In this document: positions 46,796 through 57,382 of the stretch, piece after piece
Position numbering within the stretch: the first letter of the stretch is position 1
Layout of the letters: every line of letters starts with the position of its first letter
NCBI GenBank assembly: GCA_009760855.2
Contig: WPIO01000029.1
Location: 1 to 64,000 of the forward strand
DNA: 64,000 bases
Direction: 5' to 3'
Source: Cristatella mucedo
Lineage: Eukaryota > Bryozoa > Phylactolaemata > Cristatellidae
Notes under the pieces: generated by a model
Told to the model about the DNA's origin: nothing
Databases searched by the model: none
Seen by the model: the letters and a program-made list of their open reading frames with translations, nothing else
Position numbers and translations under genes: made by a program

Positions 46796-48072
46796 ACTAC
46801 TATTATACCCAGATAAAACGCATCAAATTAGCATTTTATCTGGTGGCACCGCTTGAAGTGCCCGAATCGTTCGAGAACAACGGCTTGAATATATTTTCTT
46901 GGTCTCGGAAGTGCTTCTCTCTGCCTCTCCGAAATGACGACAGCATTGTAGGCGAGGTAGATGGCAAGCGCATTCCTGGCTATCCAGCAGCTACACAATG
47001 TCAGTGCATAGCTCTGTTTCCATACCTGCAACTATATTTCGTTAGAAAGATGCTTGCTCTGAAAAAAATGGTGTGAGTCCGGCTGGTGACATACCTTGTC
47101 CACTTACTTCTTCACCCACTAGTCGGTGAAAAGGCAGAGCAAAAATGGCAGGTGACACGCCTGGCAGACGCGATTGTATTGGCACGTGAATTGACAAGCT
47201 GTTTTGTTGAACTGTTAGCTGGACTTGGCACCCTACCAAAAGAGAGCAGCCTGCTTCCGGCAGCCTGCTTCCGGTAGCCTGGTCTGACCGACATTGCTAA
47301 GCAGGTGGAGAGCAGCTGCTCAGTGGTGCCGCGGCAAGATGCCACGTGGCATCTTGTCTCTGGTGCTGGCGAATCAGCTGGGCTTTAACTCTGGTGCTTG
47401 CTCTTGTAAAGGGGCTTTGTGGAGTTTCGTTTCAGTCCATGCATGCATATTCACTTGCGTATGTGTGCTTCTGTCGGTGTAGTTTAAGGTTAGCAGGGCT
47501 TTCGTTGTTGACGAGTGAACTGGCGGTGGAGCCCTAATGGGTTCATTGGGAGCTCTTGAGACTGGCAGGCGTGAAGGGGCTTTGTATGGAGTTCCTGGGG
47601 CTCGGAGGCGATATTGAAGAGAGCTTTATTGAGTTGCCGGACGTGGACCTGTCTGCTTCGCTGCCTGGGCTCAGTTGCTGTTTCGTGTTACTTAAGTTTC
47701 CTGTGCTGCATGTCAATACAGTTATTTGCTGTTTATCTCACTTAACACTAACGTGCGAGCGTGAGTGCGCACGTTAGTGAATGTGTGTGTGTGTGTGTGT
47801 TTGGGGGATCAAGCTGTATGCATTCATAAATTACCTTGCCTATAGTAAATTGCCATGTTCTTGTGATCGTCACTTGGAGCTGTCTCTAGTGTCATGTCTC
47901 AGATTGGACAGAACAACTTTTAAGTATGTGCCAGCTGGTCTTGCAGACAGATTCTTTGCACGTGTGCCCGGCTGTCCTAAATTGCTCGATTTGCTGCTCG
48001 GAGTTTTAGAGCAAAATCGCACAGTCTAAGGTTTCGTGCTGTTAATGCGTGCCTGTGTTCCTGACCACTCAG
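46796..48072. other. Upstream flank or first-intron sequence of the transporter gene
   Basis: I looked here for the missing first coding exon (a YW...S...VFLNKYLL-type motif) and did not see it. A short inverted repeat (cactaacgtgcgagcgtgag / cgcacgttagtg) stands at 47748-47778, followed by a GT repeat at 47781. Confidence 0.4.
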
Positions 48073-48213
48073 CTCGACGCACCCATGTTCGTCACGTGGT
48101 TCCAGTGTGTGGTCACTGTTCTGCTCTGCTTCCTGTGCTCGATGGGTGCACGATTGTCTCCGGGCTGGATCAAGTTTCCCTCATTCCACGTGGACCCAAA
48201 GATATGCCGAGAG
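48073..48213 (+). CDS. SLC35C1: SLC35C1 exon (second membrane-span region)
   Basis: This 141-nt exon of 47 codons is phase 0 at both ends. It is preceded by a pyrimidine-containing acceptor (...gaccactcag) and followed by the donor gtgagg. It encodes [18 protein letters not shown] and ends DPKICRE, matching the human stretch that starts LDTPIFVTFYQCLVTTLL and leads into VLPLS. An apparent ATG at 48049 lies in the intron and is not a start. Confidence 0.93.
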
Positions 48214-51200
48214 GTGAGGGAGGCGCGGCACTGTACCACTGCAGCATTCGAAGCTGTAGAGTAGCAGTGGGCTCGGGTGGGCTTGGACCTGCCCGCAGTC
48301 CCTGCTGCTGCAAGCTTGCTGCTATTCGGGCTTCGGCAGATTGTGCATGCTGGATACTAACCAAAATGACGGCAGTAATTGACAATGTTCATCATGTACA
48401 CTGCATGTTTAATTTACCGCAGTGCGGCGTCAGCCGCTGAGTGTGGCATCGAGCAGTTTCACTTCTTGCTGCACATTCCCTCTTTATTATCTGGCTGAAG
48501 ATGTGGAACCTAGATACCAAAAATGCTGGCAAATCCGGAAGCATGCTGGTGACATATATTGGAGGGTCACCGAGGTACTCGGTATGTTAACCATTAGCCA
48601 ATCCTGCCTTCTTCAGGTGGCCATCTCAAGGCCTGCTCCACTGAGCAAAATGAGCAACTGTGAATTGGCAAGCCACTGGACTAGGGTTCTGATGTGATCA
48701 GGATCCTTAAAAGCAGCTAACAATTTCATCGTTATGCATTATGTACACATCTTGTTTTGTTACAGAGTTGATTGAGCTGTTTAGGCTCTATACGATGGGC
48801 ATACATCTTGGTGAATGCAATAAGACACCATACTGTAATAAGACACGTGAAGATTGATAATGATACTAATAATGACATTTGCACGGGAGTGGCTTAAAGT
48901 ACTACTAATGATAATGCTCTTGATAAAGTGCCCTCAGAGAACTCAATCTCTTTCTAGGTGCTTTACATTTGCTGCAAAGGAAACACGGTTGAATGGTGAG
49001 TGGTATCATGCTTGAGAAACGGCATGCATAACAAGGTTAAGAATGACATGCACAGGGTCAGCATGCAAGTGTGGTTAATGGCAGCATGCACAGTGTCAGC
49101 ACGCATTAGCACATAAAGGACGAATCACAAGAGACCCACTAAATGCTGTCCTAAATAGGTGTTTTTAAGTTCTTTTTAAATGTGGTCAAGTCAGGGGATG
49201 TCGTGACACAAGTCGGAAGTGAGGGCCAGGCTTTGGGAGCATACGAACTAAATGCACGGTCTCCAAAGGATTTGAGGTTTGTATGAGGTATAGGTAAAGA
49301 GTTAGATTCCGAAAAGAGGGTGGCGCTATGCTTGACCTGGTGGGGGAGACGATCTGATAGGTAGGCTGGAGCCAAAGAATGGAGGGACCTAAAAGTGAGC
49401 GACAAAACCTTGAAGTCGATCCATTGCTTGACTAGGACCCAGTGCAGGTCGACGAGAAGTGGTGTGATGTGGCAACTGCAACACTCACGACAGACAAGTC
49501 TAGCTGCAGAGTTTTGCACCAGTTGTAATCGCCTGATTGCACATGCCGGTAGGCCAGCAAGCAGTGAGTTGCAGAAGTCAAAATGGGATGTCACAAATGC
49601 ATGGACCGACTTGGATGTGGTATCCTCATCTAAGCAAGCCCGAGTTTTAGCAATGTTATGTAGCTGAAAGTCGGCAGATTTGATTGTGGAGCTGATGTGG
49701 TCGTCGGACGAAAGGTCTGGAACATGAGAGCTAGATTTCGTGCAGATTCAACTGGAGATATGCTGGCAGAGCCAATTTTGAGTGTTAGTCTTTTCAATTT
49801 CTGAATCACTTTTGGTTTGCCCATAACTAGTAACTTAGTTTTACCATAATTTAATTTAAGAAAGTTTGCTTCCAATCCATGTGCAGGTGTCATCATTGCA
49901 TGCTGCAAGGGAATTGAGAGAATTCGAGGTGCTCGAAGGCTGGGAGGGATCAAAGCAGAGGTACAACTGAGTGTCATCCGCATAAAAGTGGAAGCCTATA
50001 TTGAGCTTGGTAATCACATCGGTGATAGGGAAAACTGAACCAAATCTCATTCAAAGCACTCTGCTTCTGTTGTAAAGGAAGCATATGACTGGTGAGCAGC
50101 TTCAGCACGCATAACACAGGACAATTCACCAGTCAATGCCTTGCTGTTACCTGAAATGCTGTAGATTTAATTAGCCAAGTGACCGAGAGCGGCAGCTAAG
50201 TGTAGTCGCGTGTGGTAGCTGACTGCACTTAGTTCAGTTCACTGGGCTGCACCTGCTAGGGTAGTGTTACGAATGCACAGCTCATTTAACGGTGCTTGAC
50301 ATCACTGCCGTGTGATCGAATACTATTGGAACTAGCATCTCGAAGCACGGCAAACGTAGCAAGTCGTACAAGCACCTCATATTTCAGATCAGGATAGCAA
50401 TTACTGTTACCCATTAATCATGCAACTGAAATTTCTGAATTTGGTGAATTTCTAGCAGTCTCACATTCATAGGCACAGTTAACTCGTGGTAATGATGATG
50501 ATAATAATAATAATAAAGGTCAATTAATAGCACCCTAGGAGAACTAAGTGTCTATCCAGGGTTTGACCCATTACGGTTAAGGTGTTTGAGCCCTATGGCA
50601 TATGTGAAGCACCTGAATAGTGATTAAGTTCTCTTAGGGTGCTATATGAATGAATTAAATTTTAAAACACAGGGACAAAATAGGGTGTCACTTGCTGTTA
50701 CTACAAAGGAGAAGTATTTGGTTTTTCTGTGGCCATTAAGGATTGTTCCTTCTGTGGGAAATAACAATCTCAGTTTGTGCTGTTCTGATATGTTCTCCGT
50801 GGCAGCTAATCTTTACTTATCTTTACATGCCAGCTGCTGCCAGTGATTATCCGAGATGCTCTTTGGAATGACGTTTGCGATAAGCAATTTGTTGGATATT
50901 TATTGTGACAAGTCCTAGGTATAATAGCTGCAGCAATTTGGAGCTTTAGGCACTGCACTGCAACTGGATTCTACAGCCAAAACTGAATTTGACTGGTGCC
51001 TTGGCTTGTGTGTTACAGGTGTTGCCTCTCTCAATCGTTTTCGTACTGATGATAACATTCAACAATCTGTGTCTCAAGTATGTTGATGTAGCTTTCTACT
51101 ACATCGGCCGTTCATTGACAACCGTATTTAATGTCGTAAGTTTTTGTAGCTGCACATTGGCTTGCCTAGCAATGCTGATGAGGTCTATTCTTATCTTTTT

Positions 51201-54200
51201 TCTATCTAGTGAATGATGCACCTCTGTCGAAAAATGGGAATGCAGCTGCAGAGCAAGTTCTCACGTGTGCCACGGCAGTTTAACATGGCGATTCTGTTTG
51301 CGCACATGTTGCTGGTGACCAAGTTGTTCGCCTCAGTCGCACACGCTGTTGCTGTTTAGCGGTTCGTTCAGAATTTTGAAGTAGTCGTGCTCATTTTATT
51401 TGTGGCCATGGATTCGTGCAGTTTTCTTACTGATTAGTGATCAGTCGATAATTAGTGAGGAAAACTAAATTATACCTGCTGTACCTACATTAGCTGTGTA
51501 ATAGCAGCCAATTGCAATGCTGATGAAGTGGAGATCTTTCGAGGTGGATACCACACTTGTTGGATGCAACACGCCTCACTTGGTAGTCCTACAGCAAAAT
51601 CTCTTTTGTGCACATCCAACCTGCATCATGTTTCACTTTACTCGGTGTTTTCAAAATGGGCTTGGCCAGCCAAAATGGGCACAGCCTCTGCACGGAATCT
51701 GTATGTCCTGCTCCAAAATGACGGGTCACTAGTTAATTACATCTGCTCCATGCTCAAGCCTGCCTACTTTTAGCTTTGTAGCGTTGCTACAAATTCGAAC
51801 TTGCTTAGTTAGGGTTGCCTCAAAAGTGGCATGCCATGAACTATGTATGAAGACCTGTTTCATTGGGCCTAAGGATGAGCGTCTAGGCATCGAGTGGACT
51901 CACTTCTTTTAGATCGTAATTGCCTGCCCTTCGGCGGTTCCGCGTCGTGCATATGCCGTATTGCGTGTAACACCAGAGCAAGCTTTCGACTATCACCGGG
52001 TGCGTTAGGCAGGATTATTGTCCAGGGAAGGCCAAACTTTGACCGTTATTGGGCATCACGACAGGCCACGGGAAGTGTGACGTAATCTCACTTGCCTCCT
52101 GATGGGTAGCTGCTTCGCAACGCGAGCGCAGGCAGACATGCTATCTTCAAACTTTGCCTGATTTACTTGCAGCAGCTGCAGCGGTTCGGTACCAGAGATC
52201 TTACGGAAACAGATTCCTTTTGCTAGCGATGCTGTATAAAAGGAATTATGTGCTGTATTATCAAACTACAATCCTTTAAGTATTCCTGACATATTTATAC
52301 AAAACAAAATCGGTCGAAAAAAGGAAGTCGTGGCTGTGAGCGCTTAGCGAAGATCTTTGGCTGCTTATTGAAAAGCTAGTATTGCTCATCTGGCCACGCC
52401 TCGGTGTCGGGCGAGAGTCGGGCTGGAGCGACATCGTGCTGCTGAGTATTAAGATCCCTAATTAACATGTTATGACTACCACCGGTTTTGTTATTTAACC
52501 AGATATGCAGATGGGTTTTTGGCCTTCGCATTTGGCAATTTCTATAGCCACGGAAAGGCTTTCGCCCTCTCCGAGGAGACTGACTCGGAAGTAGAACGTT
52601 CAAGTGGTGCCTCGTGGAATGCGTGTCAGGCCACCTTCAAGTCTGGTGACCCGGCCCCTCTGGCTGCATTGCTTGCAGCCCTGCAGGCTTCTTTGAGCCC
52701 CGTCACGACCCACTGCTGTGTTAAGGTGTCTTAGCATCTTCAAAAAAAACATTTTTGAACATCCTCTAGAAATAATTCTCATTCTGCATAATGAAGGAGC
52801 AGCCCACTAGTGCTCTGCAGGCCCATCTAAAAAAAAGAAGAAAGATTTCTTGACTCGCCCCACTTTTTGCAAGCATGAAGCTATCTCACACCCCAGTAGC
52901 CCCCATTTGCAGAGACCAGAGCTGCATGCCGAAGGCGCAGGTTTATTTAGCCCCATTTAAATAAAGTATGCTGGTATCACCCCCATTTGGATCAGTGTGT
53001 CAAAGTTGCACCAAAGGCATGATCGACAATGCTGCTTGCCTGCTTTGCCCTCACCAAAAGAATTCGTATATGTCATTTCTGTCGGAGCCTGAACGTGCTG
53101 CCGAAGGCACTGTGTCCTGTGATATTTTCACATTTCCTCGTTTTGAGAGCGTGAAAGTGCTCTCCGAAGGCGTACCGACCAGCAGGCCTCCTTGACCTTC
53201 TAAACAGAGTTATCAAATCTTATTTCATCTCATCTGGGCATAACTGGCCCTACAGTGCAATGGTTCCAATCCTATCTCAAACTGACCCTACAGTGCAATG
53301 GTTCCAATCCTATCTTAGTGGAAGACTCCACAGTATTGATGTGAACCGACAAAGATCATCCGAAGAACCACTGAAGTATGGGGTACCTCAGAGCTCTGTG
53401 CTTGGTTCGGTTCTTTTCACGGTTTATACTCCATCTTACCGATGTGATTGCCAGGCACAACTAGGCTTTTACTTCTATTCAGGTGACACTCACCTTTGCT
53501 TTGATCCCTCCCAGCCCTCGAGGACATCCAATTCTCGCAACTCTGTTGCTGAATATATTGATGACATCCGCACATGGATGACAGACAACTTTCTTAAATT
53601 GAATGATGATAAAACTAACTTGCTTGAGGTGGGCAAACCAAGTGTGATTCAGAGATTGAAAAACCTAACGCTCAAAATCGGCTGTGCCAGCATATCTCCT
53701 GCTGTGTCTGCACAACATCCAGATGTATATATATATATATAATTTATTTGTATAGCGCCCCAAGAGAACCTAAATCTCTATTCAGGCGCTTCAAATATGC
53801 CACGGGGCTCGAGCCCACGACCTCTTCCAGACCTAGGTCGGGGCGAGCATATAAACCACTAGACCAAACTAGTTCGGTGATGTGTCCTATTCCAAAGTGA
53901 CCTTTTACTAGACGACCATGTCAGGTCCACAGTCAAGTCTGCCTACTTTCAGCTACATAGTATTGCTAAAATTCTAGCTAGCTTAGACAGGGATACCACA
54001 TCCACACACCACATGGACCAATAACTGCCATGGCCTGGCTTCTTCATACCTAGCTGAACTGCTGCACCAGTTTTAACCTCCTCGTGCCCTTAGGTCCTCT
54101 ATGAACAGTAAATTAGCTGTTGCATTCCTACGCTTAAAGACCTATGGTGGTAGAAGCTTTTGTTCTGCATGTCCTAGATTGTGGGAACTCACTTCCACAA

Positions 54201-56154
54201 TGCTTATGCAACGACATCTGTTCTCCTGCTGCTGACTGTGGCACATCCTTTCCAGCCGTCCTGAGCTGCTATTTCCACGCTACTCACTTCTTTGACTGCC
54301 TTGCTGACTCAACTACGCCTCTCCTTTTTTCTTTGTTGCATGAGAGGAAGTCTGTATGTCGGTAAGCCACCGTATTTGGAACCGAAAGCCACTTAGGCCT
54401 TCTTTCAAGTCGTCCTATAGAAAACTCTCCGGCGTAACACCCAGTCTAGTCTTGGAGAAGTTATAGCCGGAAATACATTACATAGCTGCTCATGAATAAA
54501 TCCTATGTATAAGGTTTGCTACCAGGGGCAACCGTAATAACTTCCTGCTTGTAGAAAGCCAGTTAGATAAAGTTGTGACTTGTGTGAACTCGATGTGTTG
54601 GAGACATGCACCGGGGCACGTGCAGGTGGATACTGAGTGGCTCGAGGCGATTTTTTTTACCGCTGTTGATGCACTTCCGCATGGCCTGGATGGCCGATTC
54701 AGAATTCGACTATATAGACCGGACTTTTCTTACTGACTATTGGCACGGATGTTCTTCAGCTAGGTGACTGCTCTTTCTCTGCTACCGCAGGTGTGCTCCT
54801 ACATTATCCTGAAGGAGACGACCAGTATCAAAGCACTCGGGTGCTGTTTTATAATAATCTTCGGCTTCGTGTTAGGAGTCGACCAGGAGAAGCTGGCAGG
54901 TGCGTGCTCAGCCACCTTCGACTGAGCTATTCAAGGGCAGCCCTTGACCAAGTGTCTGCTTGTGCACTGCTCGCCTGCGTGGCATGCTGGCCAGCGTCCT
55001 TTGCGTGCTATGTCTTGCAGCCACAGCCCACAGTAACTCCGCAACCAAAATGGCGTGCACTTAGCTAAGCCCAGCAGCAGCAGCAGCAGCAGCGTCACTC
55101 GGGGGCGCATATCTATGCTTCCGGGGCTGGTTCATGTCACGTGGTGCATCATGCATGTTCATTCACGTTGACCACCAGGTTAAGCCAGTTCGACCTCCTT
55201 GAGAGACGATGGGTCGATGCCCAGCTCAGCCTCAGTCCTACCGGTGGTGGCTTTCGCATTTGCTGCTGCAATGCTGCCTACACGTCCTAGCTTGAGCCAT
55301 ATCTTTTCGTCATCCAGCTCTGTCTGCGATGTATCTCAGGCCTTACGTTTTTATAAGCCATTCTCGGTCGAGCAGCTTTGTGCGCGGTTGCAGCGCGGCG
55401 AGCGCAGCCGATAGTCTGCTGCTCGTTGACTGCGATCTGCTGTGCGTCTGTCGAATCAAAGTAGCCCACATTTGTCGCTGTATCCGGCCCTTGCGCTGGC
55501 CCGCCTTCGGCACGCCTCGAGCGCCGAAGCGGCGAGAAGTCGCGTCCATCCTTGTCGCGTGCAGGCTCGCTGTCCGTGGCCGGCGTCGTCTTCGGCGTGC
55601 TCGCCAGCCTCGCCGTGGCGCTGAACGCCATCTACACGAAGAAGATGCTCAGCGTCGTGGACAACAACGTCTGGAAGCTGGCGCTGTACAACAACGTCAA
55701 CGCCTCCGTCATGTTCCTGCCTCTGATGATGATCAACAGCGAATTCGGGGAGGTCGCTCGCTTCCAAGGTCTGCTCAGCCCGACGTTCTGGGCTGTCATG
55801 CTTGCGAGTGGCGTTGCCGGCTTCGCCATCGGCTATGTAACGGGACTGCAGATCCAGTACACGTCACCGCTGACGCACAACATCTCCGGCACCGCCAAGG
55901 CATGCGCACAGACCGTGCTAGCGACAGCCTGGAACGTTGCGGGCAGCCCGAAAAGCGCTCTGTGGTGGGCGAGCAACTTCGTCGTGCTCGGCGGCTCGGC
56001 TGCCTACACGGCGGTCAAGCACGGCGAGATGAAGAGCAACCATCAGCACCAGCAGCAGCAGCAGCAGCACAAGGCCGGCTCGCCGGCTGCTGCTGCCGTG
56101 GTGGTGGTGGACGTGGGCACCGACGTGGGTGGCAAGAAGCCGAGCACTGCCTGA
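48073..56154 (+). CDS. SLC35C1: GDP-fucose transporter, SLC35C1 family (partial, last four coding exons)
   Basis: A Golgi membrane antiporter of the nucleotide-sugar transporter (drug/metabolite transporter) family; the family carries GDP-fucose into the Golgi lumen for fucosylation. Four exons (48073-48213, 51019-51135, 54791-54899, 55565-56154) join in phase to give 318 residues and a TGA stop. Every junction has AG before and GT after. Read in order, the peptide follows the human and fly proteins almost without gaps: [12 protein letters not shown], then [16 protein letters not shown], then a segment ending [10 protein letters not shown], then [30 protein letters not shown] and [17 protein letters not shown]. 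Human SLC35C1 has 364 residues, so about 60-70 N-terminal residues, including the first membrane span and its NKYLL-type motif, are missing. They must lie on an exon upstream of 48073 that I did not find. The introns carry LINE-B, LINE-A and S2 copies. The family assignment is secure; the substrate is inferred from the family. Confidence 0.95.
48893..50048 (-). mobile_element. LINE-B copy in transporter intron, reverse orientation
   Basis: It runs from the tail at 48893 (gataaagtgccctcagagaa) to about 50048, where the minus strand encodes [18 protein letters not shown] followed by TQLYLCFDP. The catalytic YADD is intact. The thumb and C-terminal region lies in the frames 49151-49594 and 49630-49983. 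Single-base lesions break the reading frame. It sits in the intron between the exons at 48.1 and 51.0 kb, antisense to the gene. Confidence 0.92.
50497..50655. repeat. Foldback of two S2 tails
   Basis: The left half, after (AAT)n, reads tagcaccctaggagaactaa, the reverse of an S2 tail. The right half (50557-50652) is an S2 3' half in plus orientation, ending gattaagttctcttagggtg ctatatga. The two arms are inverted and would form a hairpin. It lies in a transporter intron. Confidence 0.7.
51019..51135 (+). CDS. SLC35C1: SLC35C1 exon (NNLCLKYV...[10 protein letters not shown])
   Basis: This 117-nt exon of 39 codons is phase 0 at both ends. The acceptor is tgtgtgttacag and the donor is gtaagt. 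It encodes [20 protein letters not shown] followed by [19 protein letters not shown], the most conserved part of the family. It begins exactly where the human protein resumes after the previous exon. Confidence 0.95.
51745..51815 (+). mobile_element. Short LINE-B remnant
   Basis: tcaagcctgcctacttttag and the following bases match the LINE-B segment tcaagtctgcctactttcag that encodes [14 protein letters not shown]. It is short and flanked by unrecognised intron sequence. Confidence 0.5.
52519..52734 (+). CDS. Intronic open frame, possibly chance
   Basis: It lies in the transporter intron between 51135 and 54791. It reads [20 protein letters not shown], then a stretch ending [20 protein letters not shown] before TAG. 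Codons are purine-first, but no partner exon or family is seen. Confidence 0.12.
   Translation: MAFAFGNFYSHGKAFALSEETDSEVERSSGASWNACQATFKSGDPAPLAALLAALQASLSPVTTHCCVKVS
53243..53318. repeat. 38-bp tandem duplication inside LINE-B
   Basis: aactggccctacagtgcaat and its following bases (53243-53280) are repeated directly at 53281-53318 as aactgaccctacagtgcaat, with two or three mismatches. The unit length of 38 is not divisible by three, so it shifts the reverse transcriptase frame. Confidence 0.85.
53737..53872 (-). mobile_element. S2 SINE inserted in a LINE-B copy
   Basis: On the plus strand it reads from the tail (atagcgccccaagagaacct, ttcaggcgcttcaaatatgc) to the head (gggctcgagcccacgacctc, accactagaccaaact). 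A TA repeat precedes the tail. LINE-B sequence stands on both sides. Confidence 0.85.
54004..54441 (+). mobile_element. LINE-A 3' end fragment joined to a LINE-B copy
   Basis: It begins abruptly inside the equivalent of [20 protein letters not shown] (ggcttcttcatacctagc...) and runs through the LINE-A 3' untranslated region to the end motif agaaaactctccggcgtaac. Immediately upstream is LINE-B sequence in the same orientation, so the two form a chimera inside the third intron seen of the transporter gene. Confidence 0.85.
54791..54899 (+). CDS. SLC35C1: SLC35C1 exon ([10 protein letters not shown]...GVDQEKLA)
   Basis: This 109-nt exon enters in phase 0 and leaves in phase 1. The acceptor is gctaccgcag and the donor gtgcgt. 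It encodes [20 protein letters not shown] and ends [13 protein letters not shown], matching human LLSYLLLKQTTS...LGVDQEG. The split glycine codon is completed by the first two bases of the next exon. Confidence 0.94.
55070..55094. repeat. (CAG)n repeat in transporter intron
   Basis: About eight CAG units lie in the intron between the exons at 54.9 and 55.6 kb. A second CAG run at 56053-56070 is coding (polyglutamine). Confidence 0.9.
55565..56154 (+). CDS. SLC35C1: SLC35C1 terminal coding exon
   Basis: This 590-nt exon enters in phase 1 after the acceptor gtcgcgtgcag and ends with TGA at 56152-56154. It carries the second half of the transporter: [47 protein letters not shown], and [17 protein letters not shown] at about 55864-55914. 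The next stretch reads [17 protein letters not shown], two residues longer than the fly sequence and without the usual double tyrosine. The C-terminus is low complexity, with a six-glutamine run flanked by histidines, then alanine and valine runs. Third codon positions are almost all G or C, unlike the earlier exons. A 320-residue open frame at 55329-56291 is a shadow of this exon. Confidence 0.96.
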
Positions 56155-56583
56155 TGCCCTCCAAAGGTCAAGGTTGGACCGGTAGGGGCAGGTTGCCTGC
56201 TCGTAATCTTTTACTCTCCTCAGGTGCGTGCACGGCCGTTCGTGGAGGTCGGCAGTACTGTGCGCCCGCTCTGGCGATTTGCCTTTGCTAGCGAATAGTA
56301 TTGGTTGGCAGTGGCCACAGCAGGATTTCGGGTTGCCCGGCGTGGTAGTATGCCATCACTTGCGGTTTACGCGGCATTTGGTGAGCCAGCGTTGCGATTG
56401 CATTCCATTTCGTCACGTGTGACGGTGACAGCGCTACTTTTGCCTTCTGCTGCTGCTATTGGCCGAGCCCGTGGTCCTACTGGAAAGCCAGAGCAAGTGT
56501 GCTCTTGGAGCGCTCACGTCACGAGCTGGCTCTCCCTGCCAGCTAAAGGACTCGTTCTGTTTTACCGTGGCTAATTTTCTGTC

Positions 56584-56589
56584 AATAAA
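56584..56589 (+). terminator. Poly(A) signal of the GDP-fucose transporter mRNA
   Basis: AATAAA lies 430 bases after the transporter stop and is followed by a T-rich stretch (gttttctc). It is the first canonical signal downstream, so it probably ends the transcript near 56605. Confidence 0.7.
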
Positions 56590-56604
56590 GTTTTCTCAAA
56601 CCAG

Positions 56605-56706
56605 ACTACCCATCATCATCATCATCTCTCTTTCTCTGTCTCCCTGTGTCTCTGTCTCTCTCTCTGTGTTTCTGTCTGTCTGTCTCTCTCTATCTCTCCC
56701 TCCCTC
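56605..56706. repeat. CAT/CT-rich microsatellite cluster
   Basis: A short run of CAT repeats is followed by imperfect CT, TCTG and TCTC repeats just beyond the probable transporter cleavage site. No gene is seen in it. Confidence 0.8.
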
Positions 56707-57382
56707 GATGCTTTGTTAACCACTACAGGCTGCTCGGAAATAAGGCTTCAGTGTCAGGCTTGCAGCATTCTCTACCGGTTAGGTGCATGCTGGACAATTC
56801 TACTTCCGGTCACCGTATCGCTCACGTGAGACCATGCCTTGCTCTTAAGGCTCTGTGGACTAGTATGCACTCGAAGCCTAGGGCAGCACAGAGCCCTTAT
56901 GGGCAATGGCTTTCTGACCTTCGGTACAAGTCAAGATGATTGTAGCATGGAAGCAACAGCTCAAGGGATCCGGTGACCCAGCTGGCCTGCTGTGGCAGAT
57001 TCAGCTGCATGGTAGCTGTATATGTATTAGTGTATCGGAAGTGCACGTGCCGGAAACCTGGTGGCTGTGCCGGCATCAGGCTATGCAGTGGGGAGGGGGT
57101 GGTTACTAGAGCGATACATCGGTCCTTGTCTTGGTCAGGATGCAGTGAGAAGGGGAAAGAGTCTTTGGACCTGAAGGTTCGATCAAGGAGCAGAGCTGCA
57201 TTAGCATTGGCAGCGATGGAAACATCGAGGCGTCCCCCCCCCCCGACTTTTAGCCTGAGCAGATGAACGACTTGTGGGGAACTTGTGTGGCATTAAAAAC
57301 TCGATGGACTGCCAGGGGGCATTACATGCATCGAGATGGAAAGCCATTTAAAAAAAACCGACATCCACCGCATGTGGTGACC
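56707..57382. other. Intergenic, no feature seen
   Basis: Contains a C10 homopolymer near 57234 and nothing else recognised. Confidence 0.5.

Larger units (their letters stand above)
53194..54003 (+). mobile_element. LINE-B copy in transporter intron, split by an S2 SINE
   Basis: The frame 53260-53742 carries [19 protein letters not shown] (motif B), [11 protein letters not shown] in place of YADDTQLY (both catalytic aspartates not preserved as a pair), and [20 protein letters not shown]. An S2 SINE is inserted at 53737-53872 in reverse orientation. LINE-B sequence resumes with ccaaagtgaccttttactag and continues to the junction with LINE-A at about 54003. Confidence 0.9.

Noticed and set aside
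55552..55564. ATG at 55552 as the start of a single-exon gene
   Set aside because: It lies in the intron just before the acceptor. The protein match requires joining to the exon at 54791-54899.
55329..56291. A 320-codon plus-strand frame
   Set aside because: It overlaps the terminal transporter exon in a different frame. The SLC35C1 match proves the other frame.
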